Below are positions 1 through 7,650 of a stretch of DNA of 15,975 nucleotides, one piece after another (the first letter of the stretch is position 1; every line of letters starts with the position of its first letter). A program made the translations under genes and the position numbers. Location of the stretch: positions 84,493-100,467 of the forward strand of contig DKQG01000023.1 in the NCBI GenBank assembly GCA_002471575.1, in the 5' to 3' direction. The notes beneath the pieces were generated by a model that saw only the letters and a program-made list of their open reading frames with translations, had not been told where the DNA came from and made no database searches. Origin of the DNA: Alphaproteobacteria bacterium UBA7314. GTDB lineage: Bacteria; Pseudomonadota; Alphaproteobacteria; MPNO01; UBA830.

Positions 1-5
1 ATACT

Positions 6-21
6 ACCGGGGGAGCCCGGT
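6..21. repeat. Short perfect hairpin at left edge
   Basis: A 6-bp perfect inverted repeat (ACCGGG at 6-11, CCCGGT at 16-21) encloses a 4-base loop. It lies beyond the 3' end of the first gene, and neither strand has a T-run directly after it. It could be part of a terminator for a gene outside the window or for the minus-strand gene ending at 93, but the sequence does not settle this. Confidence 0.3.
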
Positions 22-92
22 TGCGTTGCGAAAAATGAGCCTCGTTTGCCTACGGGTCAAAACCTTTTTTGGATCATCAAAGGGCTTTTCCG

Positions 93-434
93 CTAGGCGG
101 ATAACTGGTCGAAGGCGTCGAGCGCCTGCGCACCATAGACGGCCGACGGCCCGCCGCCCATTTCGATCGCGACGGCAGCGGTTTCCGCTACTTCTCCGCG
201 GGTCGCCCCTTTCCGGATGGCTTCGCGCGTATGATAGTTAATGCACCCTTCACAGTGAACGGCGATTCCCACCGCAAGCGCCATCAGTTCCTTGGTTTTA
301 GAATCCAGCTCCCCGTCCTTGCCGGCACTTTCCATCAACCCCCGAAACGCTCGCATGGTGTCCGGCACCGCCTTAAACAGGTTCGCCGCCCGTCCGTCGA
401 CTTCCTTCGCAAAAGCCCTGTGATCGCTGACCAT
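93..434 (-). CDS. Carboxymuconolactone decarboxylase family (AhpD-like) protein
   Basis: A 113-residue protein of the carboxymuconolactone decarboxylase/AhpD-like superfamily, all-helical proteins that usually form small oligomers. The diagnostic feature is the CxxC at residues 61-64 (CEGC) followed by His68, within the pattern AVHCEGCINYHT. In AhpD-type members this pair and the nearby His carry thiol peroxidase or disulfide chemistry. The length fits single-domain family members. The ATG start is supported by AGGAG at 443-447, 8 bases upstream; the stop is TAG. Upstream on the same strand lies the broken SDR, so the two may once have been co-transcribed, although 81 bases separate them. The substrate cannot be told from sequence. 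A role in peroxide or alkyl hydroperoxide detoxification is an inference from the CxxC motif. Confidence 0.85.
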   Translation of the reverse strand: MVSDHRAFAKEVDGRAANLFKAVPDTMRAFRGLMESAGKDGELDSKTKELMALAVGIAVHCEGCINYHTREAIRKGATRGEVAETAAVAIEMGGGPSAVYGAQALDAFDQLSA

Positions 435-515
435 GAAATTTTCTCCTGTTGATAATTTATTTCGGATAATTGTGGCAGCCTATCAGCTTAGCGGTCCTGC
501 CGGAACGGAGGTGCG

Positions 516-1306
516 TTAAGGACAGCGGCGCCGTGTGATCCACGACAAAAGCGCAGGCGGAAGGCGTTTGAGCCAAAGATTCCGCCGGCCAACGCCGGAG
601 GCGATCAACACTTCCTGCTTGCGGCATGGACAACGGTCAGAATGCGCCGCGCGCAATCTGCGGGCGCCATCCCGGATTCCAGAAATGGAGCCATCCGATT
701 GTAAAGCGAGCCGTCACCACGAAGCGCATTGAGCGACACATTCGTCCACACCTTGCCGGGCACGATCAGCGTCAAGCCGATGCCCTTTGACGACACTTCT
801 TCGTGAAGCGAATCGTACTATCCGTGCGCGGCAAGCTTGGCGGCATTGTAACCGGACCGCATGGGAGAACCGTATTTGCCGGCGACACTGGTCACACAGA
901 CAACCTGCCCAGCCTTGCGATCCAACATCGATGGCAGGACTGCCTTGGTCGGCATCAGGGGACCGAAAAAATTGACGTCTATGATGCGTCGGTAAACGTC
1001 GAGATTCGTCTCCACGATCCGCCCCCTTTGCATCAACTCGGCATTGTTCACCAGAATGTCGATCTGACCAAACCGTGCCAGAATTTCTCCGGTCGTCGCC
1101 GAAACGGCCGACTCTTCGACCACGTCTAGTGGCAAGACCACCGTATCGCCGGGCCCGACGCACTTGTCTACGACCCGGTTCAGGTCGCCCTCGCGCTGCG
1201 CTGAGAAAACGATATGGGCTCCTTCGGCATGGAATTGCTTTGCCGTCTTTTTGCCGATTCCCGACGATGCTCCGGTAATCCAGATCACTGAGTCGCGAAA
1301 ACGCAT
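516..1306 (-). pseudogene. Short-chain dehydrogenase/reductase, broken by amber stop and frameshift
   Basis: A classical SDR (Rossmann-fold NAD(P)-dependent oxidoreductase). It shows TGASSGIG at residues 11-18 for cofactor binding, NNAE at 87-90 where NNAG is usual, and the catalytic Ser140, Tyr153 and Lys157 (YNAAK). Two lesions break it. Codon 163 is TAG (818-820), with clear SDR sequence continuing in the same frame on the other side (SLHEEVSSKGIGLTLIVPGK). Near 627-631 one base appears to be missing: the original frame stops at 605-607, while the next frame continues as a plausible SDR tail (QEVLIASGVG, then LKRLPPALLSWI) to a TAA at 516-518. I chose the ATG at 1304-1306 because AAGGAGG sits 7 bases upstream; the ATG at 1310-1312 is too close to it. 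It is divergent from the transporter array with only 44 bases between starts. The truncated product would keep the catalytic residues but lose the substrate-binding C-terminus. Confidence 0.85.
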
Positions 1307-1350
1307 CGACATCCCTCCTTGTCGGCTGTACTCCGTCTAAAGGCTCGCCC

Positions 1351-2250
1351 ATGATCCAGTTTGTTCAAACCACTTTCACCCGTCTGCCAGCTTCCGTGCA
1401 AGGCGCGATATGGATGACCCTTAGCGCCGTGTTCTTTGCAGCCCAGGCCGGCATCGTTAGGTATCTCGCCCAAGATCTACATTTCATCGAGATTTCTTTT
1501 TTCCGGGCGATTTTCGGCATCGTGGTCATGCTGCCGTGGCTTATCCGGGTCGGATCAGCCGCACTGAAAACTCCCCACACGAGGCTATATATAGGTCGTG
1601 GCTTCCTGGGCACGATGGCGATGTATGGATGGTTCGGGGGGCTCGCACTGGTGCCGCTGGCTGACGCTACGGCGATATCGTTTACTTTTCCCCTGTTTAT
1701 TGCGCTGTCGGGCGTAATATTCCTGAAGGAACACGCCCACCTGACTCGATGGATAGCGCTTGCGGTTGGCTTTGCCGGCACCCTGATCGTCATCCGGCCC
1801 GGATTTCACGAGGTGAACATCGGCGTGTTCATGGTGATCGGCGCCGGTATCTGTATCGCCGGATCCGCCATGATCCTCAAAATTTGCCTGCACACGGATC
1901 AACCGGATACGGCGGCGCTATACCAAGTCGTCTACATGCTGCCCTTTGCGCTGATCGCTGTCCTGTTCGTCTGGGAATGGCCGACCTGGGAACAGTGGTT
2001 TTGGGGCTTCATGCTGGGTTGCCTGTCGACGACGGCGCAACGGCTTTATTCACGCGCCTTCACGACCGGCGACGTCGGATCCATCGCGCCGTTCGACTTC
2101 ACCCGACTGCCTTTCGTCATCGCCATTGGATTCGTCGTATTTTCCGAGCTGCCCGATGTCTGGACCATCATTGGCGGCACCGTCATCTTTGCAGCGTCAA
2201 TCTTCGCGGGCCAGACGGAGTCCCGCCGCAGCCGGAAACCAGACACGTGA
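1351..2250 (+). CDS. EamA/DMT-family transporter, array member 1
   Basis: A 299-residue inner-membrane protein of the drug/metabolite transporter (DMT) superfamily, with two EamA repeats (roughly residues 15-150 and 155-288) and about ten hydrophobic segments. Family marks are FFRA at 50-53, PLADATA at 102-108, the end-of-repeat motif RPGF at 149-152, FTRL at 250-253 and FSELPDVWT at 264-272. A short basic tail follows. Start is the ATG with AAAGG about 9 bases upstream. It heads a four-gene plus-strand array; its TGA overlaps the GTG of the next gene. DMT proteins export or import small metabolites such as amino acids, cofactors or drugs. The substrate cannot be read from sequence. Confidence 0.9.
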   Translation: MIQFVQTTFTRLPASVQGAIWMTLSAVFFAAQAGIVRYLAQDLHFIEISFFRAIFGIVVMLPWLIRVGSAALKTPHTRLYIGRGFLGTMAMYGWFGGLALVPLADATAISFTFPLFIALSGVIFLKEHAHLTRWIALAVGFAGTLIVIRPGFHEVNIGVFMVIGAGICIAGSAMILKICLHTDQPDTAALYQVVYMLPFALIAVLFVWEWPTWEQWFWGFMLGCLSTTAQRLYSRAFTTGDVGSIAPFDFTRLPFVIAIGFVVFSELPDVWTIIGGTVIFAASIFAGQTESRRSRKPDT

Positions 2251-3167
2251 TCCCAGCGGCGGCACGGAACTGGTTCGACGGGTTGCCGGGACCGATCCGG
2301 GGTGCCATGTGGCTTATCGCAAGCGCGTTCTGCCTGACCGCAATGGCGGCGACCATCCGGCACCTGTCGGCAGATGTGCACACCTTCATCATTGCGTTTT
2401 TTCGCACGGGGCTGGGCTTCGTTTTCATGGCACCCTGGCTGCTGCGGACGCGCGGCGAAGGGCTCAAGACGGATAAGATTCCGCATTTCGCAGCCCGCGC
2501 TGTTTTCGTGGCGATCGGAACGCTGGGCTATTTCTACGCCCTGTCGAAAATTCCGCTAGCGGATGCAGTGGCTATCATGTTTAGCCGGCCGCTCTACGGT
2601 ACCGTATTCGCCATCATCTTTCTGGGGGAACTGGTAGGATTACGGCGTTGGATCGCCTTGATCGTCGGGTTTATCGGCGTCCTCATCATGGTGCGGCCCG
2701 GTTTCGAGGTATTCAATATCGGGCTTGCCTCCGTTTTTGTCGCGTCCATCGCCGGCGCTGGATCAGCGGTTTTCATCCGCTTTCTGGCGCGCACGGAGGC
2801 GCCGGATACGATCACCATCTACTACGTCATCTTCACGACGCCAGTGATGCTTATCCTGGCTCTGTTCGTCTGGCAGACGCCGACCTGGGAACAGCTTGGC
2901 TGGTTGCTGTTCATGGGATTAGTGGGGACGCTGGGACAACGGGCGATGAGCCGCGGATTTTCAGCTGCCGACGCCTCCATAATGTTACCGATGGACTATA
3001 CCCGTCTGATCTTCGCCGCGTTGTTCGGATTCGTTCTGTTTTCTGAAATCCCATCGATATACACCGCGCTGGGCGGTCTGCTGATTTTCTGTTCCACTGT
3101 CTATATCGCACGGCGCGAAACACTGAAATCCCGAGACCCAGGCGCCTCGTCAGCGACACAGGAATAA
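2247..3167 (+). CDS. EamA/DMT-family transporter, array member 2
   Basis: A 306-residue DMT transporter with two EamA repeats and about ten membrane segments. Motifs are FFRT at 51-54, PLADAVA at 103-109, RPGF at 150-153, YTRL at 251-254 and FSEIPSIYT at 265-273. The start is a GTG that shares bases with the preceding TGA (GTGA at 2247-2250). It is preferred over the ATG at 2307 because it restores the N-terminal LPGPIRGA segment, which matches LPGPVRSG in the next gene at the same residue numbers. No strong ribosome binding site is visible, which fits translational re-initiation from gene 1. It aligns with array member 3 without gaps over roughly the first 270 residues. The substrate is unknown. 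Confidence 0.88.
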   Translation: MIPAAARNWFDGLPGPIRGAMWLIASAFCLTAMAATIRHLSADVHTFIIAFFRTGLGFVFMAPWLLRTRGEGLKTDKIPHFAARAVFVAIGTLGYFYALSKIPLADAVAIMFSRPLYGTVFAIIFLGELVGLRRWIALIVGFIGVLIMVRPGFEVFNIGLASVFVASIAGAGSAVFIRFLARTEAPDTITIYYVIFTTPVMLILALFVWQTPTWEQLGWLLFMGLVGTLGQRAMSRGFSAADASIMLPMDYTRLIFAALFGFVLFSEIPSIYTALGGLLIFCSTVYIARRETLKSRDPGASSATQE

Positions 3168-3168
3168 G

Positions 3169-4056
3169 ATGACACTCTCCGGACCAAACGCCCGCTTTCA
3201 AGCCCTACCGGGACCGGTCCGGTCCGGGGTCTGGATGTCGATATCCGCCGTGACCTACGTGGTGTCGATAGCCATCGGCCGCTACATGGCACCCGACATC
3301 GAAGTATTTCAGATCGCGTTTCTACGAAATGCGTTTGCTATGCTTTTCATGATGCCGTGGCTGATGAACGTGGGGCTGGGCGCGATGCGCACCAAACAGC
3401 TAGGACGTCATATCCTGCGCGGGTTCATGTCGTCCACCAATGTGACACTGTTGTTCGCCGCGGTGGCGCTTATACCCATCGCCGATATGTCCGCGATCGG
3501 CTTCCTGCAGCCGGTGATCGCCGCCGCCGTCGCCGGCTTCGTATTGGGCGAGATTGTCACTCGCCATCGGTGGATCGCCATCGCAGCAGGGTTTGCTGGA
3601 GCGTTGATCGTCATCAGGCCGGGCTTCGCGGATTTTAATCTGGGGATCGCCTACGCGCTGGGATCGGCGCTGGCCGGCGCGCTGGTATCCATCATGATCA
3701 AGACGCTCGTCCGAACCGATCCACCAGATACTATCGCCGCGTGGCTGTTCGTCACGCAGACGCTGATCCTGCTGATCCCCACGATCATCGTCTGGAACAA
3801 CCCGACGCCAGAGCAATGGGGGTTGTTCGCCGTCATCGGATTCATGAGCGTGATCCTGCAGCGAACATACAATCGCGGTGTTCAGGCAGCGGATATGTCC
3901 ATCGCCATGCCGTTCAATTTCACGCGGCTGATCTGGGCGGCGCTGCTTGGATGGATCGTGTTCAGTGAACTGCCCGACATCTGGACTTGGGTCGGCGGAA
4001 CGATCATCTTCGCCGCATCGATCTGGCTGACGCGGCTGGGCGGAACTGGCCGGTGA
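3169..4056 (+). CDS. EamA/DMT-family transporter, array member 3
   Basis: A 295-residue DMT transporter with two EamA repeats and about ten hydrophobic segments. Motifs are FLRN at 51-54, PIADMSA at 103-109, RPGF at 150-153, FTRL at 251-254 and FSELPDIWT at 265-273. The motif positions match array member 2 exactly, supporting recent shared ancestry. The ATG lies one base after the previous TAA, with AGGA 5 bases upstream of it, so it is co-transcribed. In the first repeat PLADA becomes PIADM and the usual FxxPLF becomes LQPVI, so its ligand path may differ from its neighbours (inference). Its TGA overlaps the next GTG start. Confidence 0.9.
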   Translation: MTLSGPNARFQALPGPVRSGVWMSISAVTYVVSIAIGRYMAPDIEVFQIAFLRNAFAMLFMMPWLMNVGLGAMRTKQLGRHILRGFMSSTNVTLLFAAVALIPIADMSAIGFLQPVIAAAVAGFVLGEIVTRHRWIAIAAGFAGALIVIRPGFADFNLGIAYALGSALAGALVSIMIKTLVRTDPPDTIAAWLFVTQTLILLIPTIIVWNNPTPEQWGLFAVIGFMSVILQRTYNRGVQAADMSIAMPFNFTRLIWAALLGWIVFSELPDIWTWVGGTIIFAASIWLTRLGGTGR

Positions 4057-4964
4057 AAGCGTTTTCCGTCTGGTTCCAGTCTTTGCCGCCGAATATGCGC
4101 GGCGCGATATTCGTGGTTATGGGGACCGCCTTCTTCGTAATGACCGACATCGTCGTGAAGTTTGCCGGCGACCGAATACATCCCGCGCAAATGGCTATTT
4201 TTCGTTACGTCGTCGGCTTTATCCTTCTGGTCCCGCTGTTCGTCCGCACCGGCCCGGAACAGCTGAAAACAAAACGGCTGAAGCTTCATTTCTTTCGCGC
4301 CATGGTCGCCTCGCTCGGTCAAGCCGGGATGTTTTTCGCGGTCATCCACCTTCACCTCGCGGATGCAACCGCGATGACCTTCACCCGACCTCTGTTTCTA
4401 ACGATGCTAGCGATATTCGTTCTGAAAGAGTTTGTCAGCGGGCACAGGTGGGGAGCCACCGTAATCGGCTTCGCCGGAGTAATCGTTATGATGCGGCCGT
4501 TCGGTGGCGAAATCGAGATTGCCTGGTTTGTTGCCCTGTTCACCGCGTTCCTGTTCGCCTCGGGCCTTATCATTATCCGGGTGCTGGCGCGGGACGATCC
4601 ACCGGGCACGATCCTGTTCTGGTATCACCTCTTCGGCGCTCTGATTTTTGCGGGGCCGGCCGCCTATGTCTGGGTGGACCCTACACCGTTGGAATGGCTG
4701 TGGTTGATTCTGATCGCAACCTTCACGGCGATCGGGATGAACTTCTTCGTGCGAGGATTTTCCGTCGGCGAATCCAGCCTGATGGGCACCATGGAATACA
4801 TCCGTCTGGTACTCGCGGCGATCGCTGGTTACTTCATCTTTTCTGAAATACCCGACATTTGGACTGGCGTCGGAGCGGCAATTATCGTCAGCGCGACGCT
4901 TTATATCGCTCGCCACGAGGCACGCAAGGAGAAAGCCGCGGATCAAGAAAATCGTAAAAATTAG
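4053..4964 (+). CDS. EamA/DMT-family transporter, array member 4
   Basis: A 303-residue DMT transporter ending the plus-strand array. It has two EamA repeats, with LADATA at 102-107, RPLF at 112-115, YIRL at 249-252 and FSEIPDIWT at 263-271. The repeat-end motif is altered: RPF followed by GG (148-152) replaces the RPGF seen in the other five paralogues. The start is a GTG overlapping the previous TGA (GTGA at 4053-4056), which places LPPNMRGA near the N-terminus as in its neighbours. The C-terminal tail is highly charged (Lys, Glu, Arg, Asn) and longer than usual. It is the most divergent of the four and may transport something different (inference). It converges on the pterin dehydratase gene with only 35 bases between stops. 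Confidence 0.88.
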   Translation: MKAFSVWFQSLPPNMRGAIFVVMGTAFFVMTDIVVKFAGDRIHPAQMAIFRYVVGFILLVPLFVRTGPEQLKTKRLKLHFFRAMVASLGQAGMFFAVIHLHLADATAMTFTRPLFLTMLAIFVLKEFVSGHRWGATVIGFAGVIVMMRPFGGEIEIAWFVALFTAFLFASGLIIIRVLARDDPPGTILFWYHLFGALIFAGPAAYVWVDPTPLEWLWLILIATFTAIGMNFFVRGFSVGESSLMGTMEYIRLVLAAIAGYFIFSEIPDIWTGVGAAIIVSATLYIARHEARKEKAADQENRKN

Positions 4965-4999
4965 CTCTTCGCCAATTCCGGTTTACGCGCTTTCATCCG

Positions 5000-5305
5000 T
5001 TACTCGAGTGCTTCTCGCGCCACGATTCCGTCGATAAATTTTGCTAAGTCTATATCCCGCTTCGACACGCCGCCGGCATCGTGGGTAGTTAGGGTCACAT
5101 TCACCTTATTATAAACATTGGACCATTCAGGATGATGATCCATCTGCTCGGCTTTTATCGCGACACGCGTCATAAATCCGAACGCCTCGTTGAAATCCTT
5201 GAAACGGAACGCTTTGTGTATAGCGTCCCGTCCGCGAACTTTCTTCCAGTATTCAAGGGTATCCAGTGCCTTTTGCCGCTCTTTGCTGGAGAGCTTCTGA
5301 ACCAT
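5000..5305 (-). CDS. phhB: Pterin-4a-carbinolamine dehydratase
   Basis: A 101-residue 4a-hydroxytetrahydrobiopterin dehydratase (PCD/DCoH family), a small cytosolic alpha/beta enzyme. It dehydrates 4a-hydroxy-tetrahydropterin to quinonoid dihydropterin, recycling the cofactor of aromatic amino acid hydroxylases. The signature is clear: Glu53, then HHPEW at 57-61, and THDAGG at 74-79 followed by DIDLAKFID. The length is typical. The frame is open further upstream, but the ATG at 5303-5305 is chosen because GGAG at 5312-5315 stands 6 bases before it and the protein then starts like its homologues. It is divergent from the metallopeptidase gene. No phenylalanine hydroxylase lies in the window, so a link to phenylalanine catabolism here is not shown; some bacterial PCDs may serve molybdopterin metabolism. 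Confidence 0.93.
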   Translation of the reverse strand: MVQKLSSKERQKALDTLEYWKKVRGRDAIHKAFRFKDFNEAFGFMTRVAIKAEQMDHHPEWSNVYNKVNVTLTTHDAGGVSKRDIDLAKFIDGIVAREALE

Positions 5306-5379
5306 AACTTTCTCCGACGAGTGAAACCTCAAAATGATCTGCCTTGGCCCGGCAATCAAGGGAGGGTAAAGATGCATTC

Positions 5380-5775
5380 ATGACCGTACCTTTCACCATA
5401 GCGCCGACGCTGGACGATATAGAGAGAATCGCCCGGATAGCATACGACGGTCTACCGGGAGAATTCCGGCAGTTGACCACTGATATCGTATTCCGCGTCG
5501 ACGATTTTCCGGACCCGACCACTGAGCGCGAAATGGGCCTGCAAAGCCCGTTCGACCTAATGGGGCTGTATTCGGGGATCTCAATCGGCGAGAGAGAAAC
5601 CGGCATTCAGAACGGACCGAATGTGATTTTTCTCTATCGCCGTCCGCTGCTGGATTACTGGTGCGAAACCGAAGAAGATTTGACCCATCTGGTGCGCCAC
5701 GTCCTGATCCATGAAATCGGCCATCATTTGGGCCTTTCCGACGAGGATATGGAACGGACCGAGGCGGCGGCGTGA
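5380..5775 (+). CDS. Small zincin-like metallopeptidase family protein
   Basis: A 131-residue protein of the minimal zincin-type metallopeptidase family (Zincin_1, formerly DUF1025). The C-terminal helix carries HEIGHH at 111-116, giving the HExxH zinc-binding and catalytic residues, followed by GLSDEDME with Asp121 as a likely third zinc ligand. The middle has the GLYSGISI/GER segment and a strand NVIFLYRRPLL typical of the family. There is no signal peptide, so it is probably cytosolic. I chose the ATG at 5380; GGAGGG at 5361-5366 is 13 bases upstream, farther than usual, and a TTG at 5344 is an alternative that adds 12 residues. The substrate is unknown for this family. It is divergent from the pterin dehydratase and convergent with the transporter ending at 5876. 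Confidence 0.88.
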   Translation: MTVPFTIAPTLDDIERIARIAYDGLPGEFRQLTTDIVFRVDDFPDPTTEREMGLQSPFDLMGLYSGISIGERETGIQNGPNVIFLYRRPLLDYWCETEEDLTHLVRHVLIHEIGHHLGLSDEDMERTEAAA

Positions 5776-5875
5776 TCCGCCAAATCTCGACATACAGTCC
5801 CGCGATCTGGGCCAATTCGGTTTCCGGGAAACTGTAGACCCCTGCATGCGGGTCACTGATGGCAGCCTGAGTCTG

Positions 5876-6748
5876 TTACTGTCCCCGCCGTTTGCGCTCG
5901 CGCATGGCCGAATAATAGGCACTCGCCGCAATGATGGCCGCGCCCGGCCACACCCAGACCGATGGCACCTGCGCCAAGATCAAAAACGCTAGGCCCGCTG
6001 CGAAGGGCATCTGCAGATAATGCGCCGGCAGCACGACACTGGTATCCGCCGCGCGGAACGCCCGCGCCATGCTGTATTGCGACAGCATCGTGAGTAGACC
6101 GAGAAACACAATAAGCGGAACGTGGTTCCAGCCCGGCGTAGTCCATGTCCAAATCGCCGGGACGGCGGAAATCGGCACGATCAGGGCATACATCCAGAAA
6201 GCGACCGCGTCGGGGTGATCGGTCGAGGTCAGCGCCTTGGTACCGGCATTGGCGATCCCGTAGCCGAAGGCCGCAAGCAGACCGGCAAAGCTCGCAAGGG
6301 TTATCGCGGTGAAGCCGGGGCGGATAATCAGAAGCGCGCCCGCTATCCCCGCCAGCAAGGCTGCCCAGCGATGAATGCCGACGCGTTCCTTCAGAAACAT
6401 GGCCGCGAACAGAACGGTAAACAGCGGAGATGCCAGCAGTAGCGCCGTCACATCGGCAATCGCGACATGGGCGATGCCGTAAACCGTGCACATCATCGCT
6501 GCATAGGTTGCCACTGAACGGATCCAATACAGCTTCCAGCGGGTTACGCGGATGGCGGCGGGCCGCGTCGCGAGCATCCAAGGGCCGAGAAACAGACACG
6601 CGATCGTGGACCTGAGGAAAGTGATTTCATAGATGCTGATGTCATCCGACAGCAATCGCATCGTCACATAGCTCGCCGCGTAACAGGCTGCCGTAACGCT
6701 CATCCACAGCAGGCCCGTCACGGCGGGTGTAAAGCCCCCAACTGTCAT
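5876..6748 (-). CDS. EamA/DMT-family transporter, minus-strand pair, distal member
   Basis: A 290-residue DMT transporter, last gene of a three-gene minus-strand operon. It has two EamA repeats and about ten hydrophobic segments: FLRS at 44-47, IADVTALLLASPLF at 97-110, RPGF at 143-146. The second repeat has RAFRAADTSVVLPAHYLQMP, where the plus-strand paralogues have TRL, so it belongs to a subgroup shared with its upstream neighbour (HYLQMP versus FYLQLP). The ATG overlaps the upstream TGA (ATGA at 6745-6748), with AGAGGA about 10 bases before it inside the upstream gene. The tail is basic (RERKRRGQ), as expected for a cytosolic C-terminus. The substrate is unknown. Confidence 0.9.
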   Translation of the reverse strand: MTVGGFTPAVTGLLWMSVTAACYAASYVTMRLLSDDISIYEITFLRSTIACLFLGPWMLATRPAAIRVTRWKLYWIRSVATYAAMMCTVYGIAHVAIADVTALLLASPLFTVLFAAMFLKERVGIHRWAALLAGIAGALLIIRPGFTAITLASFAGLLAAFGYGIANAGTKALTSTDHPDAVAFWMYALIVPISAVPAIWTWTTPGWNHVPLIVFLGLLTMLSQYSMARAFRAADTSVVLPAHYLQMPFAAGLAFLILAQVPSVWVWPGAAIIAASAYYSAMRERKRRGQ

Positions 6749-7650
6749 CGGGTGCCATCCTCTTTGTTTCGGGTGCGGCGGCGTGCCTCGCTCCAGAGCG
6801 AATAATAGCTGCCGCCGATAATCAGTGCCGCGCCGGGGATCAACCAGATTTCCGGCATCTGGCCAAACAAGAAAAATCCGAATATCGCGGCCAGCGGCAG
6901 CTGAAGATAGAACGTCGGCATGACGATCACCGCCTCGGCCAGCGCCAGAGCTCTGGTCATGTAAATTTGCGAATACAGGCTTAACAACGCGAAGGCTCCA
7001 ATCAGCAACCAGTCAGCGGGCGAGGGCGTTGTCCAGTGATACACGCCCGGACCGAGCGCCAACGGCAGGTTCAACGCAAACATATAGAACACGACCACAC
7101 TGGGATTGTCCTTATAGGTAAGTACGCGGGTGGCCGCTGTCGCGGCTCCGTACGAAAGGGTAGTGTATAGCATCCCGATCGTCGCTAGGCTGATCACGGT
7201 GAAGCCCGGGCGGATAACGATAAACGCACCCGCCAGGCCAAGCGCCAGAGCCGTTATGCGCGGCCCACTAAGGTGTTCGCGCATCCAGACCGCAAGGATG
7301 ATCGCCGTGAAAACCGGCATCAAGAAAGACAGCGCCGTAGCGTCCGCGAGGCTCATTTTCGCCAACGCGTAAAACCAGCAGAGGTTGCCCGAATAAACTA
7401 GGATCGCGCGAAATCCGTAGAGTTTTGCCTGCGAAGTTCGCAGTATGCCGATACCCGACTGGTACAGCCACGGCAACAAGATCACGGTGCCGATAGCGGC
7501 TCGTAACATCACAAGCATGTAAACCGAGAACGTTTCGGAGAGCTCCCGGACGGTCACAAAGGTCAGCGCGTACGCGATCGCCGACATCGTCATCAGAATG
7601 ATCGCGCGGGTCTGGACCGGCAACGCCAGATACAGGGCGGGTGCCTTCAT
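6745..7650 (-). CDS. EamA/DMT-family transporter, minus-strand pair, proximal member
   Basis: A 301-residue DMT transporter with two EamA repeats. Motifs are MLRAAIG at 48-54, SLADATALSF at 100-109, RPGF at 147-150, RALALAEAVIVMPTFYLQLP in the second repeat and FGQMPEIW near the end. The basic tail (EARRRTRNKEDGTR) suggests a cytosolic C-terminus. The ATG overlaps the TGA of the uracil-DNA glycosylase gene (ATGA at 7647-7650), and its own stop overlaps the next start, so the three genes are probably translated in a coupled way. No clear ribosome binding site precedes it, which fits coupling. It resembles its downstream neighbour more than the plus-strand array, judging from the YLQ(L/M)P segment that replaces TRL. 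The substrate is unknown. Confidence 0.9.
   Translation of the reverse strand: MKAPALYLALPVQTRAIILMTMSAIAYALTFVTVRELSETFSVYMLVMLRAAIGTVILLPWLYQSGIGILRTSQAKLYGFRAILVYSGNLCWFYALAKMSLADATALSFLMPVFTAIILAVWMREHLSGPRITALALGLAGAFIVIRPGFTVISLATIGMLYTTLSYGAATAATRVLTYKDNPSVVVFYMFALNLPLALGPGVYHWTTPSPADWLLIGAFALLSLYSQIYMTRALALAEAVIVMPTFYLQLPLAAIFGFFLFGQMPEIWLIPGAALIIGGSYYSLWSEARRRTRNKEDGTR

Noticed and set aside
55..70. T-run at 65-70 as a plus-strand terminator
   Set aside because: The only stem before it is about 3-4 bp (GGT/ACC), too weak to support a call.
620..640. Programmed frameshifting in the SDR
   Set aside because: No slippery heptamer or downstream structure is evident, and an upstream in-frame stop already interrupts the gene.
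818..820. TAG in the SDR read as a sense codon (amber recoding or an extra amino acid)
   Set aside because: TAG ends several intact genes in this window, and the same gene has a second, independent frameshift, so simple decay explains it better.
714..1352. Long 212-codon minus-strand open frame overlapping the SDR
   Set aside because: It is an out-of-frame shadow: Arg-rich composition, no family motif, while the SDR frame shows cofactor and catalytic motifs.
5393..5815. 140-codon minus-strand frame across the metallopeptidase gene
   Set aside because: It lies antisense to a gene with a clear HExxH motif and is Arg/Pro/Ser-rich with no recognisable domain.
5837..5854. GACCC...GGGTC inverted repeat between convergent genes as a bidirectional terminator
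   Set aside because: Only 5 bp of stem, an 8-base loop and no T-run on either strand.
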